Origin: Planctomycetaceae bacterium | GTDB lineage: Bacteria > Planctomycetota > Planctomycetia > Pirellulales > Pirellulaceae | NCBI GenBank assembly: GCA_012959465.1 | Contig: DUDC01000125.1 | Span: 62,561-113,933, forward strand | DNA: 51,373 nt | Direction: 5' to 3' | Shown here: one piece after another, positions 34,433 to 44,006 of the stretch | Layout of the letters: every line of letters begins with the position of its first letter | Numbering within the stretch: position 1 is the first letter of the stretch | Translations under genes and position numbers: made by a program | Notes under the pieces: model-generated | The model's database searches: none | Told to the model about the DNA's origin: nothing | Seen by the model: only the letters and a program-made list of their open reading frames with translations

Positions 34433-35212
34433 ATGATTCAAGTCTGCGATTTTTCTCGATCATTCTTGACGTTTCGGATCGACTCTCTCGCGCAGCCGTC
34501 GATCACTCAGTCAAGTAAGCCCAATCATTCGGTCAATAACGCGCGTATTCAGCTCGATTGTATTTGCGAGTTGACGAGACCGGACGGAAGAAAGTCGACA
34601 TACGTGCTTGGAGCCGCGTGCAAGACGGAGCGTGTGAATGTTGCCGAGGATATTTGGACGCAACCGAATGCGAACTTCTGCTTGACTGTTTCGGATGATG
34701 AGTTTCTGGTGATAAAAAAATACGACCATTGTGGTCGTCGAGTGATGGCATTTCCGTCCTCACAGGGTGAACAGCCTCATCGGCAAAGTGGGTTCGTACG
34801 CGACGCTTACGCCAAATTGTCCGTCGATATCCGTCGTCGACCCGGTCGCGAGTTGTCGGAGATCGACACTATTATTGAGACTGCCTTCGCAAATAAACCA
34901 CTGGTCGCGGTAACTAGCTGGACGACCGACGATGGCTATGACGTTCGATTGGAGTACCCCGTACGAACGATCAACATTGGTGATCGCGAGAAGTTCTACC
35001 AAACCGATACCGGCCCCATCTTGTTTCCTCAGACCAACACTGAATGCGAGCTACTGATCGAGTGTTTCCAATTGGCGTTCATTGCCGTCAATTCGCCTGA
35101 TTGGGCTGAACTGTTAGTCAACGACATCGTCACTGTTGATGAGACCAAGGTTCAGCATTACTCGAGACCGCATCGGATCGCTTGCCAAAACTCGTTGCTA
35201 GCGTTTGCTTGA
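34433..35212 (+). CDS. Unknown conserved-looking cytoplasmic protein
   Basis: 259 residues from the ATG at 34433; a TTG at 34412 overlapping the previous stop is an alternative start. I do not recognise the family. The sequence has no signal peptide and no membrane helix. It has a moderately hydrophobic beta-rich profile with stretches such as ARIQLDCICELTRPDGRKST, FCLTVSDDEFLVIKKYD, DVRLEYPVRTINIGDREKF and CELLIECFQLAFIAVNSPDW. It begins 17 bases after the threonine synthase-like gene, so it is probably the third gene of that operon. Convergent with the RsmC-like gene. Confidence 0.7.
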   Translation: MIQVCDFSRSFLTFRIDSLAQPSITQSSKPNHSVNNARIQLDCICELTRPDGRKSTYVLGAACKTERVNVAEDIWTQPNANFCLTVSDDEFLVIKKYDHCGRRVMAFPSSQGEQPHRQSGFVRDAYAKLSVDIRRRPGRELSEIDTIIETAFANKPLVAVTSWTTDDGYDVRLEYPVRTINIGDREKFYQTDTGPILFPQTNTECELLIECFQLAFIAVNSPDWAELLVNDIVTVDETKVQHYSRPHRIACQNSLLAFA

Positions 35213-35357
35213 TGGTGCCTTGTGGGAACCGAAAGCCCAGCCCATCGGGCTATTCATGGACTGGATTTTTCCAAGTGAAATGCCAAGGTTCGAGTCAGTT
35301 CCAGAAAAGCGGTGACAAGTCACCGTACTCCAAAACCCGAGAATTTCCGGTATTTAT

Positions 35358-36380
35358 TCATGCTCGAGCGGTGATGACGTGGTAACGACCCACCGCCTTG
35401 ATCTCAGCTTGTTGAAACCACCGCAGCAGGTTTTCATCGTACCATTGTGGGAACTTTGTCACGAGATAAAGTCGCCCACCGGGCTTCAAGGCCCGTTTCG
35501 CGGCGTCGAGAAACAACTCGGCAATCCGGAATTGTGCATAGTAGGGTGGATTTGCCAAACAGACGTCGACTCGCCGCTCCGCTGAGCCACCGTCGAAAGC
35601 GACTTCAGCATGAATATTCGCTAGGTCGTTGCGTTGGGCGGCCATCTGAACGCATTCGACGGCCCGGTGGTTTGAGTCGATGGCCCAGACACCGCCCTGG
35701 GGAGTCAATGATGCTGCGGCCAGACTAAGCACTCCGGAACCACAACCGATATCCATCACGCGCTCCCCGTCGGTGACGTTGAAGGTCTTTAGGATCGCGC
35801 GGGTACCCGGATCAACTCGTCGGTGGGAGAACACACCTGGCCGAGTTACGACGCGAAGGAGTCGATCACGGAACCGAAACGTAAACTCGCATTCAAAGGA
35901 TCGCATTCGTCGAAGAGGTCCCACACGGCTTGACGTGTAGACAACTCCCTCTGGCAGCGCACGGCGGCTCACGCGGCCGAAAAGAGTCTTCACTTGTTCA
36001 CCCAACCAAGTGTCGTTCGGATTGTCCGTCGCTGTCCAAAGCGAGCCTCCCTCGCGCAAGCAAAGGAACGCCTGCTGTAGGTAGTCACGGACCAATTCCG
36101 CTTCACCATCCTGCCGCACGGGTATGAGTACGGCGTCGCGCGTATCGTCTGGTAGATCGGAACGGCACATCGTCACGATCTCGTTCTGACGACATTTCGA
36201 TTCCAGGAAGGCATCGAGAAAAAACGCCACGACGTCAGCATGAGGGTGTTCGAGCCGGATTCGTTGGCCGAGCTCACCGACGCCAAGAGATGTGACAAGG
36301 ACGCGCGCAGATTTTGACAATTTAACATGTTCGGCCAGAAGTCGCTCCGATAGCCAGCCACGCTGGGACGAGTGCGGCAA
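35358..36380 (-). CDS. RsmC/RlmG-like N2-guanine rRNA methyltransferase
   Basis: 340 residues with a TTG start, supported by GGAG at about 8 bases; no better start exists in the first 80 residues. RsmC-type layout: a degenerate N-terminal domain (residues 1-165) and a C-terminal SAM domain. VMDIGCGSGVLSLAAA is motif I, WAIDSNHRAVE binds the ribose, and LANPPYY is the catalytic NPPY motif used for exocyclic amine methylation. GGRLYLVTKFPQWYDENL is also typical of RsmC/RlmG (usually TKxxxxxY). Such enzymes methylate G1207 of 16S rRNA (RsmC) or G1835 of 23S rRNA (RlmG). The call between them is not possible by eye. Confidence 0.83.
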   Translation of the reverse strand: MPHSSQRGWLSERLLAEHVKLSKSARVLVTSLGVGELGQRIRLEHPHADVVAFFLDAFLESKCRQNEIVTMCRSDLPDDTRDAVLIPVRQDGEAELVRDYLQQAFLCLREGGSLWTATDNPNDTWLGEQVKTLFGRVSRRALPEGVVYTSSRVGPLRRMRSFECEFTFRFRDRLLRVVTRPGVFSHRRVDPGTRAILKTFNVTDGERVMDIGCGSGVLSLAAASLTPQGGVWAIDSNHRAVECVQMAAQRNDLANIHAEVAFDGGSAERRVDVCLANPPYYAQFRIAELFLDAAKRALKPGGRLYLVTKFPQWYDENLLRWFQQAEIKAVGRYHVITARA

Positions 36381-36419
36381 GTCTTTCGCTCCGTGACAAA
36401 AACGACGAGGTGAGTTGTT

Positions 36420-37352
36420 CTAACCGTCGGGCAATGCCTTGGGCACGAAGTTGCGCAAGAAGGTGTGACTCTGAATCAGTGCCGCTTTGCGTTCGTTCAA
36501 GCTTCCCTCATAGGCTCGATCTTCAACTTCAACGCAGACAGCACCCTGGTACCCAGTGTCGGTCAGGATCGAAAAGAACTTGCCCCAATCAACGTCGCCC
36601 ATTCCGGGGAGTTTCGGGATGTGGTACTGATTGGGGTGCGCGAGTATTCCGACGTCATTCAGCTTGTCTTGATCCAGGCGAACATCTTTTGCGTGGACGT
36701 GAAACATGCGGTCTTTGAAATCGTGCATTGGCTGCAAATAATCCATTTGCTGCCAGATCATGTGCGAGGGATCATAGTTCAGGCCGAGATAATCTGAGCC
36801 GACATCGGAGAACAATCGCCGCCAAATCTGTGGTGAGGTGGCGATGTTCTTGCCTCCGGGCCATTCGTCTTCGGTAAACAACATCGGGCAGTTTTCGATA
36901 CCAACGTAAACACCAACAGACTCAGCGTGTTCGATCAGCGGCTTCCAGGTTTCCAGCAAACGGGGCCAGTTGTCATCAATAGATTTGGTCCAATCACGTC
37001 CGATGAACGTGTTCACTCGACTCAGACCGAGGCTAGCAGCTCCATCGATGACGCTTCGGATATGGTTTGCACTTAACTTCGCCTCCGCCTCATCCGGACT
37101 CAAGGCGTTTGGGTAGTATCCAAGCCCACTGATCGCGACGCCCAGTTCGCCGCAGAGCGAGTTGATGCGAGCAACGTGGGAGTCGTCAAGTTGCTCGACA
37201 TCGATATGGGTAATTCCGGCGTAACGGCGTTCCGCCTTGCTCGGTGGCCAGCACATGATCTCGACACAGTCGTATCCCGTCTCAGCCGCAAATTGCAGCA
37301 CGCATTCCAAGGATAAATCAGGGAGGATCGCGGAGACGAATCCTAACTTCAT
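36420..37352 (-). CDS. Xylose isomerase-like TIM-barrel protein (sugar phosphate isomerase/epimerase family)
   Basis: 310 residues from the ATG at 37352, chosen because AAGGAG lies 6 bases before it; an ATG 24 bases further up adds 8 residues only. [20 protein letters not shown] starts the first barrel strand. Metal ligands of the AP-endonuclease-2/xylose isomerase-like family are visible: GIEN (Glu), NYDPSH (Asp, His), HVHAKD (His, Asp) and VEVEDR (Glu). Cytoplasmic, with no signal peptide. The family covers epimerases, isomerases and inosose dehydratases; the substrate cannot be assigned. The upstream 192 bases to TolC carry intergenic repeat copy C. Confidence 0.88.
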   Translation of the reverse strand: MKLGFVSAILPDLSLECVLQFAAETGYDCVEIMCWPPSKAERRYAGITHIDVEQLDDSHVARINSLCGELGVAISGLGYYPNALSPDEAEAKLSANHIRSVIDGAASLGLSRVNTFIGRDWTKSIDDNWPRLLETWKPLIEHAESVGVYVGIENCPMLFTEDEWPGGKNIATSPQIWRRLFSDVGSDYLGLNYDPSHMIWQQMDYLQPMHDFKDRMFHVHAKDVRLDQDKLNDVGILAHPNQYHIPKLPGMGDVDWGKFFSILTDTGYQGAVCVEVEDRAYEGSLNERKAALIQSHTFLRNFVPKALPDG

Positions 37353-37358
37353 GCTATT

Positions 37359-37364
37359 CTCCTT
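37359..37364 (-). promoter_or_regulatory. Ribosome binding site of the TIM-barrel gene
   Basis: AAGGAG on the minus strand, 6 bases before the ATG at 37352. It decides between this start and an in-frame ATG at 37376. Confidence 0.85.
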
Positions 37365-37502
37365 GCACCGCGCCACGCGGTGGACAGCGGATCCTGATTA
37401 AGTGTTTGAAATCGTCATTGTATCGAACGTGAGCTAATCCAACATGAGCTAGTGGCGTGCCAAAGTTGGATTTTGCGATAGAGCCGCAGTTCGTAATCCG
37501 AT

Positions 37503-37550
37503 GCGTAAGCGAGCCTGCAATTCGCGTCATCCCTCGCCTACGCTTTGTTG
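37503..37550 (-). repeat. Dispersed intergenic repeat, copy C, forming an imperfect inverted repeat
   Basis: GCGTAAGCGAG (37503-37513) and CTCGCCTACGC (37533-37543) are inverted copies of the same core with one mismatch, so the region can form a stem of 11 pairs with a 19-base loop just downstream of the TolC-like gene. There is no T-run, so it is not a classical terminator. The core matches copies A and B. Confidence 0.6.
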
Positions 37551-37568
37551 GCCCTCTAGAGAGGTCCG

Positions 37569-40364
37569 TCAGCTGCCCACCGGTTCCTCGATAGGCGGTT
37601 GAATAATGACGGGTGGCGGCAGGTCTTCTACGTCTTCAACTTCGCCGTGTATTACCGACTCGCCGACCGGCACACAGAGCATTTGGAGCATTTCATCGGA
37701 ATACCAGACATCGGGAAGGTCACCGTATGGCGAATCACCGGAATGCTCCAAATGTTGACTGACCCGAGGAGCGTGTTCTTCGTCGTAAAGCTCTGGCCAA
37801 AAACAAGTCTCATCGACTTCGAGCTGTTCTAGGTCAAGGAAAAGTTGAATTCGGTCGTTCAGGTAGCCAATGTGTTCACTTGCCACAGCGCTTAGTGAAG
37901 TTGTATATGCTTGTTGAGCTTCGAGGAAATCGCGGGCGGCAACGTTTTCGATATCGAGTTGTAGTTGCAGTCGAGTGCTAATGACGCGCTCGTAGGCCAA
38001 AGCTGCAGACGCGACCGCAATGTCATATTGCGTTCGATCGAGACCGAGTTGCCGTAGGTCGTCTCGCACGTCGAGCTTGATTTGGTCCTCAGACTGCATC
38101 AGTCCTCGAAGTGCGCGGTGATAGCTGATGAGAGCGTTGCGGAAGTTATTGCGTTGAGAGAATCGATTCAATGGCGTGTCGAACGATAATCCGATATTGG
38201 TCGAACTATCGTCGAACGTAAACTCAAATACGCGGTTCACATCGCTTCGAGTTTGGATCCTCTGACTGACATTCCAATTGAGAATTGAGCGGAGGTCATC
38301 CGATGCCAGCTTGATCTGTCGCCACGTATCGGCCAGTCGTTCACGTTGATTGGCCAGGTCCCAACGCAATGTCAGGGCCGTCATCAGTGCATCGTCGTGG
38401 GAAATCGTAACGGGTTTCAGGCCCGCATCGCTGGCTTCCAATGCGAGTTTTGCGTCCTGCCGAACAGATTGAATGCGGACGAGAATCTCATCATTTCCGC
38501 GCTCCTGCATGAGGTCTTGGAGTTGATTGTCCAGCTGATCGACGTCAAGCAGTAGTAGGGCAAACCGCTCAGTGAACTCGGGAATCTTGTTCAGCTCTCG
38601 ATTTTGGACGGCCTCATCCGTAACCACTGTAATTTCGTCATGCACTTGTCGAAGACGATCCAGCTCTGTGCGATGCGGCTGAAAATGATCTTGATCGTCC
38701 GATAACGAGAGATAACGCAATTGCTTCTCAATGGACTGCAGTGTCACACCAACCGTTTCCATGGTGCGTCGGTAAAGTTGGACCGGGGTGACCGGTGGGA
38801 CCGACACGCGGGCATCATCGAGCACTTCGTGCATTTCGCGGACGATAATACGCGCCTCATCGACCTCCAACTGGGCCAATGATACGTCGAGTGTTTTGCG
38901 GTCGAGACTCGATTGACCGAATGCTCGTTCGATTTGTTCCAAGTCAGACAGGCGGTTGACCATCTTAATGCCAACGTTGAGTACGATACTCACTTGTGGA
39001 TTTGGTGTTGCCAATTCGCGAGCCAACTCATCATTCGCCCTTGATACTAATTGCCGCGCGACCGTGGCCTTGTCGCGGAGGGTAAGCACTTCAAGTTCAC
39101 GAAGGTCGATGTTGATCGGTGTTTCGGGCGGAATTCCAATCCGGAACTTCAGGTCGTCCAAAGACCTTTCCATGTTGTTGCAGCTCTGCATCAAGTCTCG
39201 TCGGCTGCGCAACGCAGTCTGCTCGAACTGATCGACCTGAAGGCGAGGTAGTCGACCGGCTCGATACTCTGCCTGCCCCTGATCGAACGCTCGCAAATTG
39301 GCGAAAAAGTCCTGCGTATCAATTTCAATACGACGATACGTGAGTAGCAATGAGTAGTATCTCACGGCGAAGTCTCGGAAAAACGTGCGGCGAAACCTCG
39401 CGTAATCACGCGCGGCATAGATCACGTTTCGCTCCGCCTGAGTCAATTGTTCGAAGATCACATCTCGCTGCAGCACGCTCTGAGAGACTTGCAGCAGAAG
39501 ATCGGAGCCAGCGCTGACAGCAAAGCCACTTGGTCCGTTGAATGTCAAAACGACGTCATTTGCAAATCGCGCAAGTAGGTCTGCTCCAGAGCGAGTCATT
39601 TTCTGTATCCCGACGGTAGTCGGCACACTGAGCCCATTCACCGTCGTCCCGGCAGTGCGTGAATGCGAATAATCGACATCCGTACCGTTCCCGAAGGGAG
39701 AATACGTCAACTCGTAATCGTAACGTTCGAGTGAGAGACGCAATGCAACCTGGTATAAGTTCTCTTTTTGTGTTTGATATTCACGGCTGTTGATCAAGGC
39801 CAGTTCGACGATGTCCGAAAGCGTAAGACGCTCCGCCGTGTCAAGCTGGTTGTTGAGTGGAGGTCGCTCGAACGTACGGTTGTATTCGTCAACGATCGAG
39901 TCGAACTCCAGCATCCGCTTTAGACATTCGGGGGGCAACGAGTCCCACACTGTCGGTTCGATCGGTCGGACGCGTAGCAGTACGCTCTGTTCCGATCCCG
40001 ATTTGTTGATCGGCGATTTGTTGGCATCAGTCTCTGTTCCAGCGAGTCCACTTGTTCCAAAACGATCGACATTGGCTAGTTCGGGAAGCTGATACCGGTA
40101 GAGCTGCGGCGCTGGAACTGGGAGCGTGGGGCATTCCGAGCTCTGCTGATCGTAGAAGCGAGACCTTGAATCAGCGGAAATGTCGAACGCGTCCATGGCC
40201 TGCCATGGCTTCCCAGTCACTTTTTGGGCCAATATGCCGTATGCATCGCGATCGGCTCGCTGCAAGTGTTCTTGCCGCGAACAGCCGGAAAACAACACCA
40301 TCAATACCGCTAGACACATCGTTGAGGTTGGAAAACCCGTGTCCGTATTGTGAATCCCCTTCAT
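37569..40364 (-). CDS. TolC-like outer membrane efflux lipoprotein, unusually long
   Basis: 931 residues from the ATG at 40364, preceded by GGGAAG at about 4-5 bases; an ATG four codons upstream is possible. The N-terminus has a lipoprotein signal (TMCLAVLMVLFSGC) with lipobox LFSGC. Long alpha-helical stretches typical of outer membrane factor proteins follow: DIVELALINSREYQTQKENL, YAARDYARFRRTFFRDFAVR and, near the C-terminus, FDTPLNRFSQRNNFRNALIS, QIKLDVRDDLRQLGLDRTQY and YERVISTRLQLQLD. Usual TolC-type proteins are 420-500 residues, so this one is about twice as long, with extra helical material in the middle. The 80-residue C-terminal tail is Pro/Glu-rich. It probably pairs with the permease and fusion protein upstream. 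Confidence 0.85.
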   Translation of the reverse strand: MKGIHNTDTGFPTSTMCLAVLMVLFSGCSRQEHLQRADRDAYGILAQKVTGKPWQAMDAFDISADSRSRFYDQQSSECPTLPVPAPQLYRYQLPELANVDRFGTSGLAGTETDANKSPINKSGSEQSVLLRVRPIEPTVWDSLPPECLKRMLEFDSIVDEYNRTFERPPLNNQLDTAERLTLSDIVELALINSREYQTQKENLYQVALRLSLERYDYELTYSPFGNGTDVDYSHSRTAGTTVNGLSVPTTVGIQKMTRSGADLLARFANDVVLTFNGPSGFAVSAGSDLLLQVSQSVLQRDVIFEQLTQAERNVIYAARDYARFRRTFFRDFAVRYYSLLLTYRRIEIDTQDFFANLRAFDQGQAEYRAGRLPRLQVDQFEQTALRSRRDLMQSCNNMERSLDDLKFRIGIPPETPINIDLRELEVLTLRDKATVARQLVSRANDELARELATPNPQVSIVLNVGIKMVNRLSDLEQIERAFGQSSLDRKTLDVSLAQLEVDEARIIVREMHEVLDDARVSVPPVTPVQLYRRTMETVGVTLQSIEKQLRYLSLSDDQDHFQPHRTELDRLRQVHDEITVVTDEAVQNRELNKIPEFTERFALLLLDVDQLDNQLQDLMQERGNDEILVRIQSVRQDAKLALEASDAGLKPVTISHDDALMTALTLRWDLANQRERLADTWRQIKLASDDLRSILNWNVSQRIQTRSDVNRVFEFTFDDSSTNIGLSFDTPLNRFSQRNNFRNALISYHRALRGLMQSEDQIKLDVRDDLRQLGLDRTQYDIAVASAALAYERVISTRLQLQLDIENVAARDFLEAQQAYTTSLSAVASEHIGYLNDRIQLFLDLEQLEVDETCFWPELYDEEHAPRVSQHLEHSGDSPYGDLPDVWYSDEMLQMLCVPVGESVIHGEVEDVEDLPPPVIIQPPIEEPVGS

Positions 40365-40619
40365 GCATCTTCCCATTCGACGTCATACGGGTCGCCCTAG
40401 AGACTCCCTATAATCCTTACAATCCCTAGTTCTTATCGGAAGGAAGCTACGGCAACGGTCAGCGAAAATACCCCCGAATGAAGGAAACCACGGACATATC
40501 TGAAACTCTCTATGGCGTTGGAAGTGGCATTCAGCCGCGATTTCGAGTGGCGGCGAATTCTCGTTGGGGACACAACCGCGCAGCGCAAATGAACTTGCTG
40601 CCGTATGACTGAGCTTGCG

Positions 40620-41906
40620 CTAATGCCGCAGGGCCTCGACCGGGTCCATCAATGCAGCTCGGCGGGCCGGATAGACACCGAAAACGATGCCCGTGAGTAC
40701 GGAGATGATGAAGGCCAGTCCGACGCTCCACCAGGCGATGGCCGTTTCAATGCCAAAGATCCTCGTGACGGCGACCGGGATTACGAGACCAACACCGATT
40801 CCCGCGATTCCACCGATGGTTGAGAGCGCAGTTGTCTCGACCAGGAACTGGAACACAATGTCGCGTTGCCGCGCGCCCAATGCGCGGCGAATCCCAATTT
40901 CCTTCGTGCGCTCTGTCACGGTGGCCAGCATGATATTCATGATGCCAATGCCGCCGACCAGCAAAGAGATGCCGGCAATCGAACCGAGAACCATGTTCCA
41001 GATTTGCTTTTCTCGTTCCGCTTGTGCCAGTAGTTCGAGGGGAACCTGAACTTCAAAGTCATCTCCACCCGGATGGTGCTTTTTCAGCAGCCGTCTCGCC
41101 ATAGCCGCTGTTTGGCTTACGAGCAGCTCATCCGATACGGCCAGTGTGATCTCACTCAATTCCACACGTTCGTATTCACGGCTTCCAGCACGGACGATCA
41201 CCTGCACTTCCCCGAAACGATTACGGGCGCATGAAAGTGGAATGAGAATATCCTCATTCTGGTCGCTGATACCAACTCCACCAGCCGATGAGGCGGCGGA
41301 ATGTTGTGATCGAAGGACGCCGATTACGCGGTATGCGCCTTCACCAAGCAAAACTAGTTTTCCCATCGGGTCGTCAAAGCCGAAGAGTCTTTGGGCCGCT
41401 CCTGGTCCCAGTACGGTGACGTTGACCGTTGCCTTGATGTCGTCAGGAGAGAAAAAACGACCGCGACGTACACTGAGTTTTTTGATTTTTAGGTATTCAG
41501 GAACTGTTCCGACGACGCGAGCATTGCCCATTTGCCGCTTGCCGTTGTAGGCCGTTTTGCGGAGTACAACGAGAGGAACGCTCATGTCTAATGTTGGCAG
41601 CGCGCTGACCAGTCGAAAGTCGGCGTATTTTAAGCCATAGTTCAGGACTCGGGAGACTTGTTGTTGACTCCCGCTGCTGGAGCCATTCGATTCGTTCTTT
41701 TGCTGCGGCTTGACGCTACGGAGTATGACGTTGGTGGAGCCCAGCTGTCGGATCTGTTCGACCGCGTGACGTTTGGATCCCTCACCCACGGCAATCATTG
41801 AAATCACAGATGCGACACCGAGGATCGTTCCTAGCATCGTCAAGAAACTTCGCAACTTGTGTAATGAGAGGTTGCGAATGCCGAGCCTTATGGTCGCCAG
41901 AATCAT
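40620..41906 (-). CDS. FtsX/MacB-type ABC transporter permease
   Basis: 428 residues starting at ATG and overlapping the membrane fusion protein's stop by 4 bases (ATGA). The first membrane helix is at about 16-42 (LRSFLTMLGTILGVASVISM). A periplasmic MacB_PCD-type domain follows (residues 45-290). Three C-terminal helices are at about 305-330, 350-380 and 388-415. ERTKEIGIRRALGARQRDI is the coupling-helix motif seen in MacB permeases. There is no ATP-binding domain, unlike E. coli MacB, so an ATPase partner is needed. The family supports export of toxins, peptides or lipoproteins, or mechanotransmission. Confidence 0.92.
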   Translation of the reverse strand: MILATIRLGIRNLSLHKLRSFLTMLGTILGVASVISMIAVGEGSKRHAVEQIRQLGSTNVILRSVKPQQKNESNGSSSGSQQQVSRVLNYGLKYADFRLVSALPTLDMSVPLVVLRKTAYNGKRQMGNARVVGTVPEYLKIKKLSVRRGRFFSPDDIKATVNVTVLGPGAAQRLFGFDDPMGKLVLLGEGAYRVIGVLRSQHSAASSAGGVGISDQNEDILIPLSCARNRFGEVQVIVRAGSREYERVELSEITLAVSDELLVSQTAAMARRLLKKHHPGGDDFEVQVPLELLAQAEREKQIWNMVLGSIAGISLLVGGIGIMNIMLATVTERTKEIGIRRALGARQRDIVFQFLVETTALSTIGGIAGIGVGLVIPVAVTRIFGIETAIAWWSVGLAFIISVLTGIVFGVYPARRAALMDPVEALRH

Positions 41907-43606
41907 CCGCTGCTACTCTTTCCCTTGGCAGCTTTTGTGCTCGACGCCGGAGGTTGTAAGTCGCCCGACTGCATCTGGTCGAGCAAAACGGTCGGGTTGA
42001 GGACGACCTGCTCACCCTCTTCAACGCCAGAAATGACATGAACCTCTAGCTCATTCGAAACACCGACTTCAATCGTACGTCGCTCAATTCGGCCGTCAGG
42101 CGTATTCACGAAGCAAAACACCTGTTTGTCCTCTTTGGTCACTGCTTGAACAGGCAGGGTGAGAACTTTCTCGAGACGATCCACGTGAATCTCGACGATC
42201 GCCGTCATTCCTGGTTTAAGTCGCTCCACTTCGTCGGTAATCAGGACGACCGTCTGGTAGACCTTAGATTGACTGTAGCTGTAATAGCTAGTGTGTTCCG
42301 GCAACACGGCCACCGACTTTACGGTCCCAGCGAACGACTGATCTGAGAAGCTCTCAACGGTTATCGACGTTGGCATGCCAGGTTTGATTTGGTCCAAGAC
42401 CGATTCATGAACCGAAGTCTTTACTTGCATGTGTTTAAGATTGGGAATCGAGAGGATTCTCTGACGCATCCTGACGTTGGCACCCTCGCGAATCTCACCT
42501 TCGCGGGAGACAGCGTAGGCTACCATTCCTTCCGACGGCGAGTAGATCTTGCATTTGTCGAATTGCTTTTGATACAACGCCAACCGCTCCTGCTCCTTCT
42601 TGAGCATATCGGTGCGGGCTTCCATGGACGCTTTCGCCTGTGCTATTTCCGCCTCGTTGTTGCGGACAACTTGTGTCAGGCTCCGCTCTGCCGTGTCAAA
42701 CTTCCCGTCGAGCTTCAATTGCTCCATCTCTTTTTCGTAAGTTTCTTTTCTTGTCAGTTTGGCGAGCAGTGTTTTCATGCGGTTGATGTTAGCGGCGTAA
42801 CTGCTCTCTGCTTGGAGGAAATCCAATCGACATCGTTCGCACTCACTCTTTCCTGCATAGCCAAGTTTGAAAAGGGATTCGATTCCATCGCGGTCGTTGC
42901 GCTTCAGTTCAAGATTTGCTTGAGCTGCCAGGATATCGTTGTTCAGGTCGTCAATACTCCGTTTGATCTCCTCAACTTCCAACTTATGTGTGCCGCTTTG
43001 AGTATCCTGAAACATCCGCAATTCAAGTTTCGCCAACTGCACCGTAAGCTCGGATTCCGCTTTGGCGGTTTCGTTTCTGCTCTTTTGATTGTCGTATTTT
43101 GCCTGGGCAAGCAGGCACAGTTCCTCTGCCTGTTGCGTCGCCAGTGTTTGCACGTCAAGGTACTCGCGAAGCGCCGCGGAATCGAGTTCGACCAACAAGT
43201 CGCCTTCTTTTACCGACGTTCCGTTGGGAATGATCGATAAGATCGGAGTTCCGTTGATGCCATCCTTGCGAACGTCGTCCACTTCGCAATAGACCTTAAT
43301 GTTCGCTTGGCTCTCCAGGTTCCCCCGTTCGCTGACATTAATTGCCAGATCCTTGCGGCTGACCGTGTGGAAAATAAGGTGAGCACGATTGGGCCCATGC
43401 TCTGCAACGAAGTACTGTTGCGCCGACCAAGCTCCACCGGCCATTGCGGCAAGAACCAGCCCCCAGATGAATATACGGACCAACCGCGTTCTAGTCCGAT
43501 TCCATTGCGATTCTACCGGCATCGACGTCGCTTGGACTTCTTGTGCATCGTTCGGAGCGACGCGACCCCTGCGACGATTACTTCGCCGTTCGGTTGCAAT
43601 ACTCAT
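41903..43606 (-). CDS. HlyD/MacA-type membrane fusion protein
   Basis: 567 residues starting at ATG. One transmembrane helix at residues 43-62 (VRIFIWGLVLAAMAGGAW) follows a basic cytoplasmic tail. LVELDSAALREYLDVQ marks the first half of the lipoyl domain, and KCKIYSPSEGMVAYAV the second. Between them is a long coiled coil (about residues 155-345) that should contact the outer membrane partner. A beta-barrel domain (KPGMPTSITVESFSDQSFAG) and a C-terminal membrane-proximal domain (VLTLPVQAVTKEDKQVFC) follow. It would link the permease in the inner membrane to the TolC-like protein. It overlaps the permease by 4 bases and is the first gene of the set. Confidence 0.92.
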   Translation of the reverse strand: MSIATERRSNRRRGRVAPNDAQEVQATSMPVESQWNRTRTRLVRIFIWGLVLAAMAGGAWSAQQYFVAEHGPNRAHLIFHTVSRKDLAINVSERGNLESQANIKVYCEVDDVRKDGINGTPILSIIPNGTSVKEGDLLVELDSAALREYLDVQTLATQQAEELCLLAQAKYDNQKSRNETAKAESELTVQLAKLELRMFQDTQSGTHKLEVEEIKRSIDDLNNDILAAQANLELKRNDRDGIESLFKLGYAGKSECERCRLDFLQAESSYAANINRMKTLLAKLTRKETYEKEMEQLKLDGKFDTAERSLTQVVRNNEAEIAQAKASMEARTDMLKKEQERLALYQKQFDKCKIYSPSEGMVAYAVSREGEIREGANVRMRQRILSIPNLKHMQVKTSVHESVLDQIKPGMPTSITVESFSDQSFAGTVKSVAVLPEHTSYYSYSQSKVYQTVVLITDEVERLKPGMTAIVEIHVDRLEKVLTLPVQAVTKEDKQVFCFVNTPDGRIERRTIEVGVSNELEVHVISGVEEGEQVVLNPTVLLDQMQSGDLQPPASSTKAAKGKSSSG

Positions 43607-44006
43607 TGAGTGCCCTTCGATACTTGTAGTTGGCGTTGCTCACCGTAGTAGGCGAGTTTGTTTTCGTGGCGAGTTGGTTTTAGGCGGGCCGAGCATGTCA
43701 TTGTTACCGGGAGTAAACTGACATGATCGGTTGAATGACGGGGGGTGTAAGTAGCAGTTTCATACCCATTTAGGTAAGGGCGAGATAACAGCACCTAACT
43801 ACCCATTCTACCCACCGTGTCCACCGCTGGCCACCTCAAGCCACAATCATCGGCAGTGTTAAATGGCGGCCTCTGCATTACCTATACTACGAATCGGCAG
43901 TCGCTCGTTGTTAAGCCAATCTTGATTCCCAGTTTACGCCCGTCCCGATTCCATTCGGATGTTGTGCTGAAACTGGTAACCCACTGACATAGAAAGAGTT
44001 TGGGCC
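43607..44006. other. 400-base divergent intergenic region
   Basis: Lies between the membrane fusion gene (minus) and the HD-domain gene (plus), so it must hold promoters in both directions. I see no convincing -35/-10 pair, operator or structured RNA. Confidence 0.6.

Noticed and set aside
35239-35251. Short hairpin AGCCC-ATC-GGGCT as a terminator after the unknown 259-residue protein gene
   Set aside because: Only a 5-bp stem, and the T-run is about 15 bases away; too weak to call.
35213-35357. tRNA-like T-arm (GGTTCGAGTC) between two convergent genes
   Set aside because: No matching acceptor, D or anticodon arms can be folded at the right spacing.
42389-43240. 283-codon plus-strand open frame opposite the membrane fusion gene
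   Set aside because: Cysteine- and phenylalanine-rich translation typical of the antisense of a charged coiled coil; no motifs.
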